DNA of 21,649 nucleotides from NCBI GenBank assembly GCA_039936115.1, contig JBDTIZ010000152.1:1-21649 (forward strand). The letters are read 5' to 3'. This document shows, in pieces, positions 8,247 to 16,345 of this stretch. The position numbers and the translations under genes were made by a program. Below the pieces are notes generated by a model. That model did not search any database and had not been told where the DNA came from. It worked only from the letters and a program-made list of their open reading frames with translations. The first letter of the stretch is position 1, and each line of letters starts with the position of its first letter. Source of the DNA: DATIJJ01 sp039936115 (GTDB taxonomy: Bacteria > Pseudomonadota > Gammaproteobacteria > DSM-16500).

Positions 8247-11200
8247 TTAAGGACTTTTGCTCATCGTAGATGACTGCAATTCTGTTGTAGGCGGTAGGGT
8301 AGGTGTTAACGTCGTACCACTCGGTAAATTAAAAAGAGTCGGCGTGAAATTCCTAGCCTTAGCATTTAGAGTAAGACTCTTATTAACAACAGGAACATCA
8401 TTACTAGCAGATGTATTGACAAGTGATACCGATTTTACTTCAGTTTCAACATTGTCTTTATCTATGTATGGTGCATCAGAAAATGCTAAAAATTGCATAC
8501 TAAGTTCTTTTTGTAATTTAGAAAATTCAGCTTGACCAAATTTATCTGACTCATCCGAAGAGTTCTTCGATTTAGTCATTGAGATTGTAGAAGCTTGATG
8601 CTTAACTATTGTAGTTTCTGCTTCGATGGGAGTAGAGCTAACATAGAATACTTTTTCTAAAGCGAAAAACACATCATTTAAATTTAGAATTTTCTTAAAT
8701 AATTTAAAACTCTCTGCAATTTCATCATGATAAGTACAATCAGGAAAATGATGCGAGACTGGAATCCTCACTTTGTTATGTGTATAAATCAGGAAATTAT
8801 AAAAATGCTGAATTTGTGGGCCTAATTTATCTGTAAATGTTTCACAAAAATAGGATTTACTTTTTCTTCCAATATTCTGCGCATCTAATAAATAATAATA
8901 ATGTCCTATAATCGCTAGTAACATTTTGAGCGCATCGACTTGTTGATAATGGTTTTCATAAAATTGGCTAATGGTCGCAGGTCGAATCGTGATATCGTTA
9001 CCTTGAACTTTTTGCACACTATCAAAAATTAACGCGGCTTTAAGAACGGTATTTTTTAATAAATCCAGCTGAATACCATCATTATCCACTTTCTCTTCAT
9101 GCAACTTATATAGTTCTTTATATAATGAAGTGCTCTCAAATAAATTTAAAAAATCCCTATTATCTTCTAAGATTGGACGATAGTTGCGATCTAAAAGAAA
9201 ACGCAATTCATCACCGATACCAAACAATCCTGCAAGTATTGAAAGATCTGATGCGGGTAATGCATGCTCCATTAAATGGGGTTTGCGTTCTTTTAAAAAT
9301 TCTCTCGGCAACGAATTTTCATTTACAGCATCTGCTAATTGATGAGCAGTTTTCCATACGGCTTGATGACTTGCATTTGCAGCACCGAAATGTATGAGCA
9401 TATTACGAAACACTTTCGAATCATCAAAATTAGTTGAAGAATCTTTGTTGCTTCGATATTTTTTAAGTGCCTCAAAAAGTCTAAAGATATTATATAAAAG
9501 AGCGTAATGTCTTATCGTATCTAATAGAGGGTCAGGTATTTTATTATTGCAAGAACGCCATTTATCATCAGCGGTTTTATCAAGAACAATATATTTAACT
9601 TTTATTAAATAACCTAACGCGATAGATAAATAGTTTTTTCTTTCCACGCTTGATTGTTGTATACCATTAGGTTTTGCTTCTTCGGCATGCAAGAGCTGTG
9701 GTTTGGTTGATATGGCTTGTTTTTCTAATGCATGTTTTAATTTTTCTTCTTTTTGTTTTCTGTATTCCTCCTTCTGCCTTAACCAAGCCTCTTTTTTAGT
9801 TTTTTGTTCTCTTTCATGCGCAAGATTTGCTTTTTGTCGAGCTTCTTTTTTCTGCTGACGTTCTAATTGACGCTCTCTGAGCTTGATTGCAATAGGATTC
9901 TGCTTTTGATTAGCTGAATCAGTTTCGGTTGTATGTGAATCTTCACTTTTATGCTCTTGATCAAGAGCTGCGATCACTGGAGGAGGAGCTAGTAAATCTG
10001 ATACTGGCGTTAAGGTCTTTATATGGTGTGCCAAAGTATTTTCAAACCCTATCTTAAGTATATTTCGATACTCGATTACTATTCCTGTATAGGATTGCAT
10101 AAAATAATCTTTTATTATGTTGAAGATTTTATTAGCCAGGCCATCGTATATGATTTGTGATGGCATAAACAAATAATCTATTTCTTCTAAGGTGGAATGA
10201 AATAGATTGATTGTAAACTCTTTTATTATTAGATCAGTGTATAGATTCAAGCCTTTGTCGACTAACTGGATTGACTCAGTTATCATTTGTTTTAGTTTAG
10301 TCGTACAATCTACTAACTCTCCTCCTTCATTTATCAAATTCCTTACTCTGGCTAAATAATAGCTGGAGTCTGGGAGTAATCTAATTACTTCTTTCCTAAT
10401 TTTAGACAGGACATCTGATTGAATTTTTTTAATTACAAATTCTTTAATTCTATCTAAAACGTAGTTGATGTCGGGGATAGTTTCATTTATTGCTTGCTGA
10501 ATTCTAGCAACAAGTTCGCTTGTCTCATCGACTTTTCCATCTGTATCAAGGATTGTAATTGTTTTCTCAGTATTTAAAATGATGAGACTTTTCCGTCGAT
10601 TTTTTAAAAAAGTAATAAAGCCTTTTACTTTTCTTTCGCTAATCTTTAAATTACCTAATAGGAGAAATTTCAATGATTGATTGTGTTGTAACGCCTTAAT
10701 TAGAATTTTTATAGCATCATCTCCTAGTGATGATTCAATTAAATCTACTTTTATTAAACAACAATTTAGTTTTAATAAATTGGCTAAGCAGTCATATGCT
10801 TTGGGGCTTTCTATCATTCCACAAGCTAGGACTTTGATATTAGATTTGAAGCGTATTAAATTGGATGAAAGTTCATCTATAATAAACTCACCTCGGGTTT
10901 TACTTTCTTTTTCGAGTTTACAAGTAGGGCACTCACAGCTTTGATTTTCATTCCCACTTGTACTGAGATTATTCATATTGTCGATAGTTACTTCCTGTAA
11001 AGAGGGTGATTTTGCAATAGCGGCGCTAATGTCTTTCCAGGCAGTTCTTGTTGTATGGCTTGAGAATTCTCGACTACTTAACAAAAGGCTCTCAATTTTT
11101 CCATTTACAATTGCACTTACTAAAGAGTCGCTCACGGTTTCTAAAGTGATGGCGGATAATGTAAGGCTTTTTAAATGAGTATTTTTAGCTATTCCAATAA

Positions 11201-11813
11201 ATACAGCATTTAAATTTACAGTAGTGGAAAAGCTCCCCGGTGTTATCAGGACATTAACAAGACTTAATTTGCTTAATTTTGTTTGATTTTCACCTAAAAT
11301 TGTTCCTAAGCAGTTCATTCCCAAATTTACAGTGTCACCGATGAAACTCCATGTGAACGAAGTTAGCTCTCTTAAAGAAAAGATCATCCTTATTAAATTT
11401 GCGTAAAACTGACGCTCTGCGCTCGCATTGTCTCTTAAAAAAATTGTATTCGTTAGAGTCTTATACACCTTATGGAATATATTAGGACTCTCTACCAAAA
11501 AGATACCTAGGTGGATTGCTTTTATAGATTTTTCTTTATCTTTTATGATATTAAAAAAAGAGTTTAGGCCTTCTTCTGAGATATATTTTAATTGGTGTTT
11601 GTCATTACTTAATCCAAGGTCAATATTAGCAGGTATGCTAAGTATAAACTTGCCAATTAAAATATAGTCTTGCACTGTTAAATTTACGCAGTTAATCTTG
11701 ATAGCTACATGAGTTAAACCTTGGACGGAAATTTTAACTAGATTTGCTAAATTAGCTTTAGTTATGGTTATCTCGCTTTCTGATTTTCGCTCGATCATGG
11801 CTTTAATTCCCAT
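8247..11813 (-). CDS. LRR - coiled-coil - tandem HEPN-like protein
   Basis: 1188 codons. ATG at 11813 has only a weak AAGAAA upstream; a second ATG at 11798 (codon 6) is preceded by GGGAATT and is an alternative. Residues about 25-410 contain irregular ribonuclease-inhibitor-type leucine-rich repeats (for example HLKSLTLSAITLETVSDSL and CLIKVDLIESSLGDDAIKIL), with a CxCxxC cluster (C293, C295, C298) in a loop. Residues about 430-600 are helical. Residues about 640-700 form a highly charged coiled coil (KLRERQLERQQKKEARQ). Residues about 725-1060 are helical with two R-x4-H motifs: FRNMLIHFG (R803-H808) and KVRIPVSHH (R1016-H1021). The first matches the HEPN ribonuclease/binding motif closely. 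The tail (1070-1188) is Ser/Thr/Pro-rich. HEPN domains are typically RNases or nucleotide-binding modules; RNase activity here is inference. A likely host-directed effector by architecture. Confidence 0.65.
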   Translation of the reverse strand: MGIKAMIERKSESEITITKANLANLVKISVQGLTHVAIKINCVNLTVQDYILIGKFILSIPANIDLGLSNDKHQLKYISEEGLNSFFNIIKDKEKSIKAIHLGIFLVESPNIFHKVYKTLTNTIFLRDNASAERQFYANLIRMIFSLRELTSFTWSFIGDTVNLGMNCLGTILGENQTKLSKLSLVNVLITPGSFSTTVNLNAVFIGIAKNTHLKSLTLSAITLETVSDSLVSAIVNGKIESLLLSSREFSSHTTRTAWKDISAAIAKSPSLQEVTIDNMNNLSTSGNENQSCECPTCKLEKESKTRGEFIIDELSSNLIRFKSNIKVLACGMIESPKAYDCLANLLKLNCCLIKVDLIESSLGDDAIKILIKALQHNQSLKFLLLGNLKISERKVKGFITFLKNRRKSLIILNTEKTITILDTDGKVDETSELVARIQQAINETIPDINYVLDRIKEFVIKKIQSDVLSKIRKEVIRLLPDSSYYLARVRNLINEGGELVDCTTKLKQMITESIQLVDKGLNLYTDLIIKEFTINLFHSTLEEIDYLFMPSQIIYDGLANKIFNIIKDYFMQSYTGIVIEYRNILKIGFENTLAHHIKTLTPVSDLLAPPPVIAALDQEHKSEDSHTTETDSANQKQNPIAIKLRERQLERQQKKEARQKANLAHEREQKTKKEAWLRQKEEYRKQKEEKLKHALEKQAISTKPQLLHAEEAKPNGIQQSSVERKNYLSIALGYLIKVKYIVLDKTADDKWRSCNNKIPDPLLDTIRHYALLYNIFRLFEALKKYRSNKDSSTNFDDSKVFRNMLIHFGAANASHQAVWKTAHQLADAVNENSLPREFLKERKPHLMEHALPASDLSILAGLFGIGDELRFLLDRNYRPILEDNRDFLNLFESTSLYKELYKLHEEKVDNDGIQLDLLKNTVLKAALIFDSVQKVQGNDITIRPATISQFYENHYQQVDALKMLLAIIGHYYYLLDAQNIGRKSKSYFCETFTDKLGPQIQHFYNFLIYTHNKVRIPVSHHFPDCTYHDEIAESFKLFKKILNLNDVFFALEKVFYVSSTPIEAETTIVKHQASTISMTKSKNSSDESDKFGQAEFSKLQKELSMQFLAFSDAPYIDKDNVETEVKSVSLVNTSASNDVPVVNKSLTLNAKARNFTPTLFNLPSGTTLTPTLPPTTELQSSTMSKSP

Positions 11814-11846
11814 ATTTTCTTGATGTTAAAATAAATAATAATTTGT

Positions 11847-11864
11847 GGGAGGTGAGAACCTCCC
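11847..11864. repeat. Perfect hairpin GGGAGGT-GAGA-ACCTCCC
   Basis: A 7-bp perfect inverted repeat (11847-11853 with 11858-11864) closes a four-base loop, GAGA on the plus strand (a GNRA-type tetraloop if transcribed that way) and TCTC on the minus strand. It lies about 35 bases upstream of the 1188-codon gene on its coding strand and would be part of that gene's leader if transcription starts further upstream. No T-run follows directly, so it is not a classic terminator. Confidence 0.5.
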
Positions 11865-12204
11865 TGCTGGCCGCACTTAAAATCGTCTGTTATCTATAGT
11901 TTCTATGAACTTAATCGCTTCCCTTGGTGACCCTTTGTTGTGCTTTTTCATAGCGATGCAGCGCATGCCATATTTATAGAATTGTCGTGTGACTAAGTAT
12001 ATTTAAGGACATCATTGGCTACTTTATATGCTTATTTTGCGAAGGATATCATATTTTGTTTAAGATTTGTATAACTTATGCGCTATGAAACAACGCTCTT
12101 CTGAACGAATGTCACATATAGAACTTGCGACTAAAATGTCACAGGTTTACATTACTTTTTTGAAGGGTTGCGAATCTGGACGTTTATACGGGAATTACAT
12201 AGTT

Positions 12205-12990
12205 ATGAAATTTTCAATTTATCATGTGGACGCATTTACAGATAAAATTTTTTGCGGAAATCCAGCAGCAGTTTGTGTTTTATCGGAATGGCTAACCGAT
12301 GATGCTCTTCATGCTATCGTTAAAGAAAATAATTTGCCTGTTACAGCATTCCTGGTACGTAAGGGAAAAAAATTCAATATTCGTTGGATTACACCGGATT
12401 ATGAGCTTGATCTTTGTGGGCATGGTTCTTTATCAGCTGGCTTTGTTATTTTTAATTTTTTGGAGCCAACGTGGGAAAAAGTGGATTTGCAATCCCGTGT
12501 TGAATTGTTACAGGTTATTCGTAATGATGATTTTATTACTCTGAATTTTCCGGCGAAAGATATCGAAAGCCTGTCCTTACCATTGTTAGCAGATGGGTTG
12601 GGATTGGTTCCTAAAGAAATATATCAACATAAAAATGAGCGTTGTTTAGCAGTATATGCGACAGAAGAAGAAGTTAAAAATCTGATACCAAATATGCAGA
12701 TTCTTAAAAAATTAAAGCATCGTGGTATTACAATTACGGCTCCGGGGACTAATGCCGATTTTGTTTCACGCACATTTTATCCGCAAAAAAATATTTCTGA
12801 AGACCCTGCGACTGGCGCATCGCATTGTTTATTAGCACCTTATTGGTCCAAGAAATTAAATAAAAAAGATTTGCATGCTTTGCAAGTATCAGAGCGGGGA
12901 GGTGAGATATTTTGCAGGTATGAGGACAGCAGAGTTTTGATTAGTGGAAAAGCAATATTATATATGCAGAGCGTTGTTACCCTTAAATAA
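12205..12990 (+). CDS. PhzF-family isomerase-like protein lacking the catalytic Glu
   Basis: About 261 residues from the ATG at 12205, the usual PhzF length and starting with the family's typical opening MKFSIYHVDAFTD. The frame is open 46 codons upstream to a TTG, but that stretch is not family-like. Conserved signatures are present: GNPAAVC near the N-terminus, CGHGSLSAG mid-protein, and EDPATGASHCLLAPYW in the C-terminal half of this two-fold repeat enzyme. In PhzF the catalytic Glu sits in N-x-x-E-T-A-F. Here the segment reads NNLPVTAF, with Val (GTT, 12340-12342) in place of Glu. PhzF itself isomerises trans-2,3-dihydro-3-hydroxyanthranilate; no other phenazine gene is nearby, so this is one of the many family members of unknown substrate, possibly inactive. 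The RBS is weak. Confidence 0.85.
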   Translation: MKFSIYHVDAFTDKIFCGNPAAVCVLSEWLTDDALHAIVKENNLPVTAFLVRKGKKFNIRWITPDYELDLCGHGSLSAGFVIFNFLEPTWEKVDLQSRVELLQVIRNDDFITLNFPAKDIESLSLPLLADGLGLVPKEIYQHKNERCLAVYATEEEVKNLIPNMQILKKLKHRGITITAPGTNADFVSRTFYPQKNISEDPATGASHCLLAPYWSKKLNKKDLHALQVSERGGEIFCRYEDSRVLISGKAILYMQSVVTLK

Positions 12991-13030
12991 AGAATTAATT
13001 TTTTCAACAATTTGGGGTAAAGTGTCACCA

Positions 13031-13069
13031 TAGAACAAGTTGCAAAGTCAAAATTATACAGTTGTTCTA
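13031..13069. repeat. Inverted repeat TAGAACAA / TTGTTCTA
   Basis: Perfect 8-bp arms at 13031-13038 and 13062-13069 are separated by 23 bases. The pair lies between the PhzF-like gene and the small membrane protein gene at 13115. It shares the GAACAA/TTGTTC core with the palindrome at 16738-16756, but its spacing is very different, so it may be an unrelated stem-loop. Confidence 0.3.
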
Positions 13070-13114
13070 AGTAAAGCTACCGTCTCTCCTTAAACTTAAC
13101 GAAAAGGATGTAAC

Positions 13115-13300
13115 TTGAAAAAATTATTTTTGATTTTTGGTGTGCTTATGCTAGCCGTGGGACTCCTATGGATTGGACAAGGCCTCGGTTATATCCAATT
13201 CCCACGGAGCAGCTTTATGATTAGCCAGATCCAATGGGTGTATTTTGGTGGCGGTTTAGCAGCCATTGGGGTGATTCTTATTTGGTTCTCACGACGCTAA
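13115..13300 (+). CDS. Small two-helix membrane protein
   Basis: 61 residues. The TTG start at 13115 is supported by AAAAGGA ending seven bases upstream, and the protein begins MKKLFLIFGVLMLAVG. Two hydrophobic segments are clear: residues about 4-22 and 40-57, joined by a loop with P-R-S-S-F-M. A basic R-R end follows. The pattern of a first helix, W-I-x-Q-G-L, then S-F-M and Q-x-x-W before the second helix is shared by a group of small bacterial inner-membrane proteins of unknown function. No partner genes are evident. Confidence 0.65.
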   Translation: MKKLFLIFGVLMLAVGLLWIGQGLGYIQFPRSSFMISQIQWVYFGGGLAAIGVILIWFSRR

Positions 13301-13488
13301 ATAATGCAAGAATACATGGGGACTTCTGACACGTCTTGATCCAGTGCTGACTAGACCTATGTTGGTAGAGCGGTATGAGCTAGTGGATTACTAATACTGA
13401 AAAATCGAGACTACAAAGTGCCGAATGACACAATAAATATCTTACCTATTTACGTACGAAATTTAGCATTTTTTAAAAATAAAAGAAA

Positions 13489-13785
13489 TCACATTTCTAA
13501 TTTTAAAACTGGATCGCTTGGCATGACCGGTTCGTCCTTCTTCGCACAACACATCCATGATAAAGAATAACTACGACTATTTTTCGCCTTATATTCAACA
13601 GATTGATTGTTATCATCTGGAGATTCATCAATCATTATCTCGTAATCAGGTTTATTTTTTAATGCATTATTTAAATTTGCTGTCGTGCTGCCCGTCATAT
13701 CCGGCTGCGGTTCAGCAATTTTTTGTTTTACATACTGCTTAGTAAATAAAGATTTAAGACCTATTTTTATCGCAGATATCGATCA
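13489..13785 (-). pseudogene. C-terminal remnant or small protein of unknown function
   Basis: From the ATG at 13698 this would be a 69-residue protein, but the same frame stays open about 29 codons further upstream (to a stop near 13786) with protein-like sequence, including IGLKSLFTKQYVKQKIAEPQ, and no start codon. The visible part is polar and acidic (EIMIDESPDDNNQSVEYKAKNS) and ends with a Cys-Cys pair and a charged tail (WMCCAKKDEPVMP). No ribosome binding site precedes ATG 13698. I read it as the 3' end of a larger, lost gene, perhaps the disordered tail of another effector-like protein. A genuine short gene is possible. Confidence 0.35.
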
Positions 13786-13811
13786 TGGCAATGAACTGCC
13801 AAAAGTTACGT

Positions 13812-13850
13812 AACGCGTGCAGCGCGCGTTGAACAGTATAAATTGTTCAA
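13812..13850. repeat. Two adjoining dyads: GC-rich palindrome and TTGAACA/TGTTCAA
   Basis: The first dyad spans 13812-13830: AACGCGTGC, a central A, then GCGCGCGTT, with one T:G mismatch. It stands out as a GC block in AT-rich sequence. The second starts at its end: TTGAACA (13829-13835), eight bases, TGTTCAA (13844-13850). The second resembles the operator-like palindrome at 16738-16756, with the same TGAACA/TGTTCA arms and an 8-base rather than 7-base spacer. Confidence 0.45.
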
Positions 13851-13945
13851 TAATCAAATAGTTATGTTTTGTGCTAGCAATGGAAAATATTGGCTATGAA
13901 TCTAAGGGTGAATATGGTATTTCCTTTAGGCAAAATTTTTAGTTT

Positions 13946-14052
13946 AATCATCATCTGATGCTTGTAAATTTTATTGCAATAATAGCTATACTGAAATGCC
14001 TTTTAATGACCCTGATGGGTATCGCAAGATATTGAGGTTGGAAAGATATTAA
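13946..14052 (+). pseudogene. Short coding remnant, possibly the tail of a VOC-family gene
   Basis: A frame bounded by TAA just before 13946 and TAA at 14050-14052 reads ...YTEMPFNDPDGYRKILRLERY. The F-N-D-P-D-G-Y-R segment resembles the conserved D-P-D-G motif near the C-terminus of VOC (glyoxalase/bleomycin-resistance) proteins such as the intact one at 16346. Only about 35 codons are open and no start or RBS is seen. The match is short and may be chance. Confidence 0.2.
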
Positions 14053-14067
14053 TTAGAGGTTAATTAA

Positions 14068-15315
14068 ATGTTAGATGATTCCATAATGCATTTTCGCAAG
14101 ATGCTAAATAATGCTTCTCAATTAATGTCAGTGTATTTTAAAAAATCCGTTCATTTTTCAAAAGTTACTCAGCTGAGTGAGCCGGATAGACGTAACGTGA
14201 TATTGAGGTTATTTATTGATAACCCAACAACAGGAATGCCGCAAACTTTAATTTTAAAGAAAAATTCAATTGAGCAACAAATTTTTGATCGCGGAGAGAG
14301 TGAAACAGAAATTGAGCAACTTACTCGTTTTGCCCATGATTGGGCAGGGATTGAATTTCTAACTCAGATTGGAGGTAATCACGCTCCACATTTTTATGCA
14401 GGAAATTTTGAGTATAAATTTATAATCATTGAAGATTTGGGTTTTGCACATCCAAGTCTCGTAGGGCCGTTAACAAGAGCATCTTCTCCCATAAATATTC
14501 AAGAAGCAAAATCAGCTTTAACTGCATACGTTCGCAGATTAGGCAAAATGCATGCAGATACTGCTGGAAAGGGTGATCAATTTAATTCGATTTTAAAACG
14601 AATTTATCATCAAGCACTTCGCTTTAATTATATTCCTGAGTCCGACGCTCAAGCTGTTATTAAGCAGTTTGAAAAATGTAGCGAAAAAGAAACGAAGGAA
14701 TTAGCTAAGGAAATTAACGCTGTTTTAGAATTTTCACAGTCTGCAAACGAATTTAATGTATTTTTGCATGGAGATATTTGCCCTGACAATGTTTATTACC
14801 AGAATAATCAAATGCATTTTATAGACTTTGAGTTTGCTGACTTTGGAAATGCATTAGTTGACAGCGTTTATATGCGTATGCATATGCCAAGTTGCTGGTG
14901 TTCTAAAGCTGTTCCATCACTTCTTGTTTTTCAAATGGAATCAATCTATCGAGAAGAATTAAAAGCTGGCGTTATAGCTGCAGCCGATGATGCTATTTAT
15001 AATAAACAATTAGCTTATGCGTGTGCATATTGGTTGATAAGAACGATAAAACAACTTGATGATATGGATTTAATAGACCATGAATGGATTTGCCCAAGCG
15101 GTCCTGTCGACCCTGATTCAAAATGGGAGCCCGAAAAAAATGCTTTTCGTCCAAGAATTTTATCTAGGCTAGAGGCTTTTATTTCTTGCTCGCAAGCAAC
15201 AGGTCAACTTCCTAAGTTAGGCGAAGCATCGATACAAATGCTTTCACATCTAAGAAAAGTTTGGCCAGAAACAAAAGCAATTGAAGTCTTTCCAGTTTTT
15301 AATGAATGGATATAG
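14068..15315 (+). CDS. Aminoglycoside/choline-kinase-like phosphotransferase
   Basis: 415 residues. ATG at 14068 has AGAGG nine bases upstream. The protein has the APH/choline kinase-like core: an N-lobe with IILxK-type strands (LILKKNS, 61-67), a hinge FIIIEDLG (118-125), catalytic loop FLHGDICPDN (232-241, with D236 and N241), and the metal-binding FIDFEFADFG (251-260, D253). These are the residues needed for ATP-dependent phosphotransfer, so it is probably active. The substrate is unknown; the family includes kinases for antibiotics, choline, homoserine and macrolides, and the length (about 100 residues above a typical APH) is unusual. It stands alone, with a degraded region upstream and a convergent AraC gene downstream. 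Confidence 0.8.
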   Translation: MLDDSIMHFRKMLNNASQLMSVYFKKSVHFSKVTQLSEPDRRNVILRLFIDNPTTGMPQTLILKKNSIEQQIFDRGESETEIEQLTRFAHDWAGIEFLTQIGGNHAPHFYAGNFEYKFIIIEDLGFAHPSLVGPLTRASSPINIQEAKSALTAYVRRLGKMHADTAGKGDQFNSILKRIYHQALRFNYIPESDAQAVIKQFEKCSEKETKELAKEINAVLEFSQSANEFNVFLHGDICPDNVYYQNNQMHFIDFEFADFGNALVDSVYMRMHMPSCWCSKAVPSLLVFQMESIYREELKAGVIAAADDAIYNKQLAYACAYWLIRTIKQLDDMDLIDHEWICPSGPVDPDSKWEPEKNAFRPRILSRLEAFISCSQATGQLPKLGEASIQMLSHLRKVWPETKAIEVFPVFNEWI

Positions 15316-15444
15316 ATAAATCCGTTGGAGTCAAGTATGAGCACGACAATAAATATAAAAATGTGACAAAGAGCGTTTTTTTGAGGTTATTGACCGCTTA
15401 TGCCAGACTGACCAATGTAGCTCTAGATCCAGTCTAACCCCATT

Positions 15445-16272
15445 TTATTTTGAAATTAAAGGCACAAATATCGCTATTTTCTGCTCTATTAATCCATTCG
15501 GAAATTCATCAGACATTCTAAACGGATATCGTGCTAAATTTATTTTTTGAGTTGATCTTTCTGCCCATTGGCCAAAAATATAATGATAAGCCAAACCGAG
15601 ATTTGCGGCTTTACCAAAATAATGAAACTTGGCGTAAACACCTGCTGGAATAATGATATGTTCAATGCCTAGGTCACGCTTGACATGAGTTACTCCCGCG
15701 CTGAATCGTACTTGATTTTCAGCTACGGTGCCGGTATGAGGGTTGTCATGACTAATCGCAACAAATACACCCGAAAAATCATCGTCTAATTCTGCGGATG
15801 ACAATTTTTCTTTTAATAAACCCCACGCACGGGGAGCTGCTTCAAAGTATAATCCCTGTTGCGTGCTTGCTTGAATATGGAGTTCATTGAGCTCAACAAT
15901 TTCAGGTTCTTCTAAAGTGATATTTTCTAATTCATTTACAATACTCAGTTTTTTTCTCGCTTCACGCGGTGGATAGCCAAATATTTCCTTAAAGCTACGT
16001 GAAAAAGCAGATGCGTCTTCAAATCCAGCGCTTAATGCTACACTAAGTATCGACTCGTTTTTGCAATTTAATGAACGAAATGCAAATTCCATTCTAAAGT
16101 GACGTATAAAATTGCCAGGTGATTGCCCGGATATTTCTATGAACATTCTTTTTAAAGATGATAAAGATACTCCAACTGAATCGGCAACATCTTTCAGAGT
16201 GATATTCTGGTCGATGTTGTCATAAATAAATCGTACGGCTTTGCCAAAATTTGTATTAGTTATATAAGTCAT
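15445..16272 (-). CDS. AraC-family regulator with GyrI-like effector-binding domain
   Basis: About 275 residues. Two ATGs compete: one at 16278 lies only two bases after GAGGG, while the one at 16272 has the preferred spacing of eight, so 16272 is chosen. The N-terminal 110 residues are two AraC helix-turn-helix units (ITLKDVADSVGVSLSSLKRM and the SILSVALSAGFEDASAFSRS unit, closing FKEIFGYPP). Residues about 125-277 form a GyrI/Rob-like small-molecule-binding domain (start LNELHIQAST; later IIPAGVYAKFHYFGKA and an FVPL end). Known relatives (Rob, TetR-like GyrI sensors) respond to lipophilic drugs or dyes. It follows a VOC gene on the same strand, with a gap of about 70 bases, so the two may be cotranscribed. 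Ligand unknown. Confidence 0.88.
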   Translation of the reverse strand: MTYITNTNFGKAVRFIYDNIDQNITLKDVADSVGVSLSSLKRMFIEISGQSPGNFIRHFRMEFAFRSLNCKNESILSVALSAGFEDASAFSRSFKEIFGYPPREARKKLSIVNELENITLEEPEIVELNELHIQASTQQGLYFEAAPRAWGLLKEKLSSAELDDDFSGVFVAISHDNPHTGTVAENQVRFSAGVTHVKRDLGIEHIIIPAGVYAKFHYFGKAANLGLAYHYIFGQWAERSTQKINLARYPFRMSDEFPNGLIEQKIAIFVPLISK

Positions 16273-16345
16273 AATCATTGCCCTCTAATTTCACTATAAT
16301 ACCTTTTTGTGAAATATAAAACTGTGCGAAAAAGGCCAGAAAATT

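Larger units (their letters stand above)
13301..14067. other. Long intergenic region with gene remnants and palindromes
   Basis: Bases 13301-13488 show no supported feature apart from a fragment resembling a tRNA D-arm near 13360. Bases 13489-13785 hold a minus-strand coding remnant. Bases 13812-13850 hold two adjoining dyads, and 13946-14052 a short plus-strand coding remnant. The region looks like a decayed locus rather than a designed regulatory region. Confidence 0.5.

Noticed and set aside
12067..12204. 46-codon N-terminal extension of the PhzF-like protein
   Set aside because: Family members begin at the M-K-F-S-I-Y-H-V-D-A-F segment; the extension has no RBS at its TTG and no recognisable function.
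13350..13420. tRNA-like D-arm (GTTGGTAGAGC) on the plus strand
   Set aside because: No anticodon stem, T-loop or acceptor pairing follows; at most a decayed tRNA trace.
15375..15381. T run between convergent genes as a terminator
   Set aside because: No stem precedes it on either strand; only weak distant AGACTG/CAGTCT arms are nearby.
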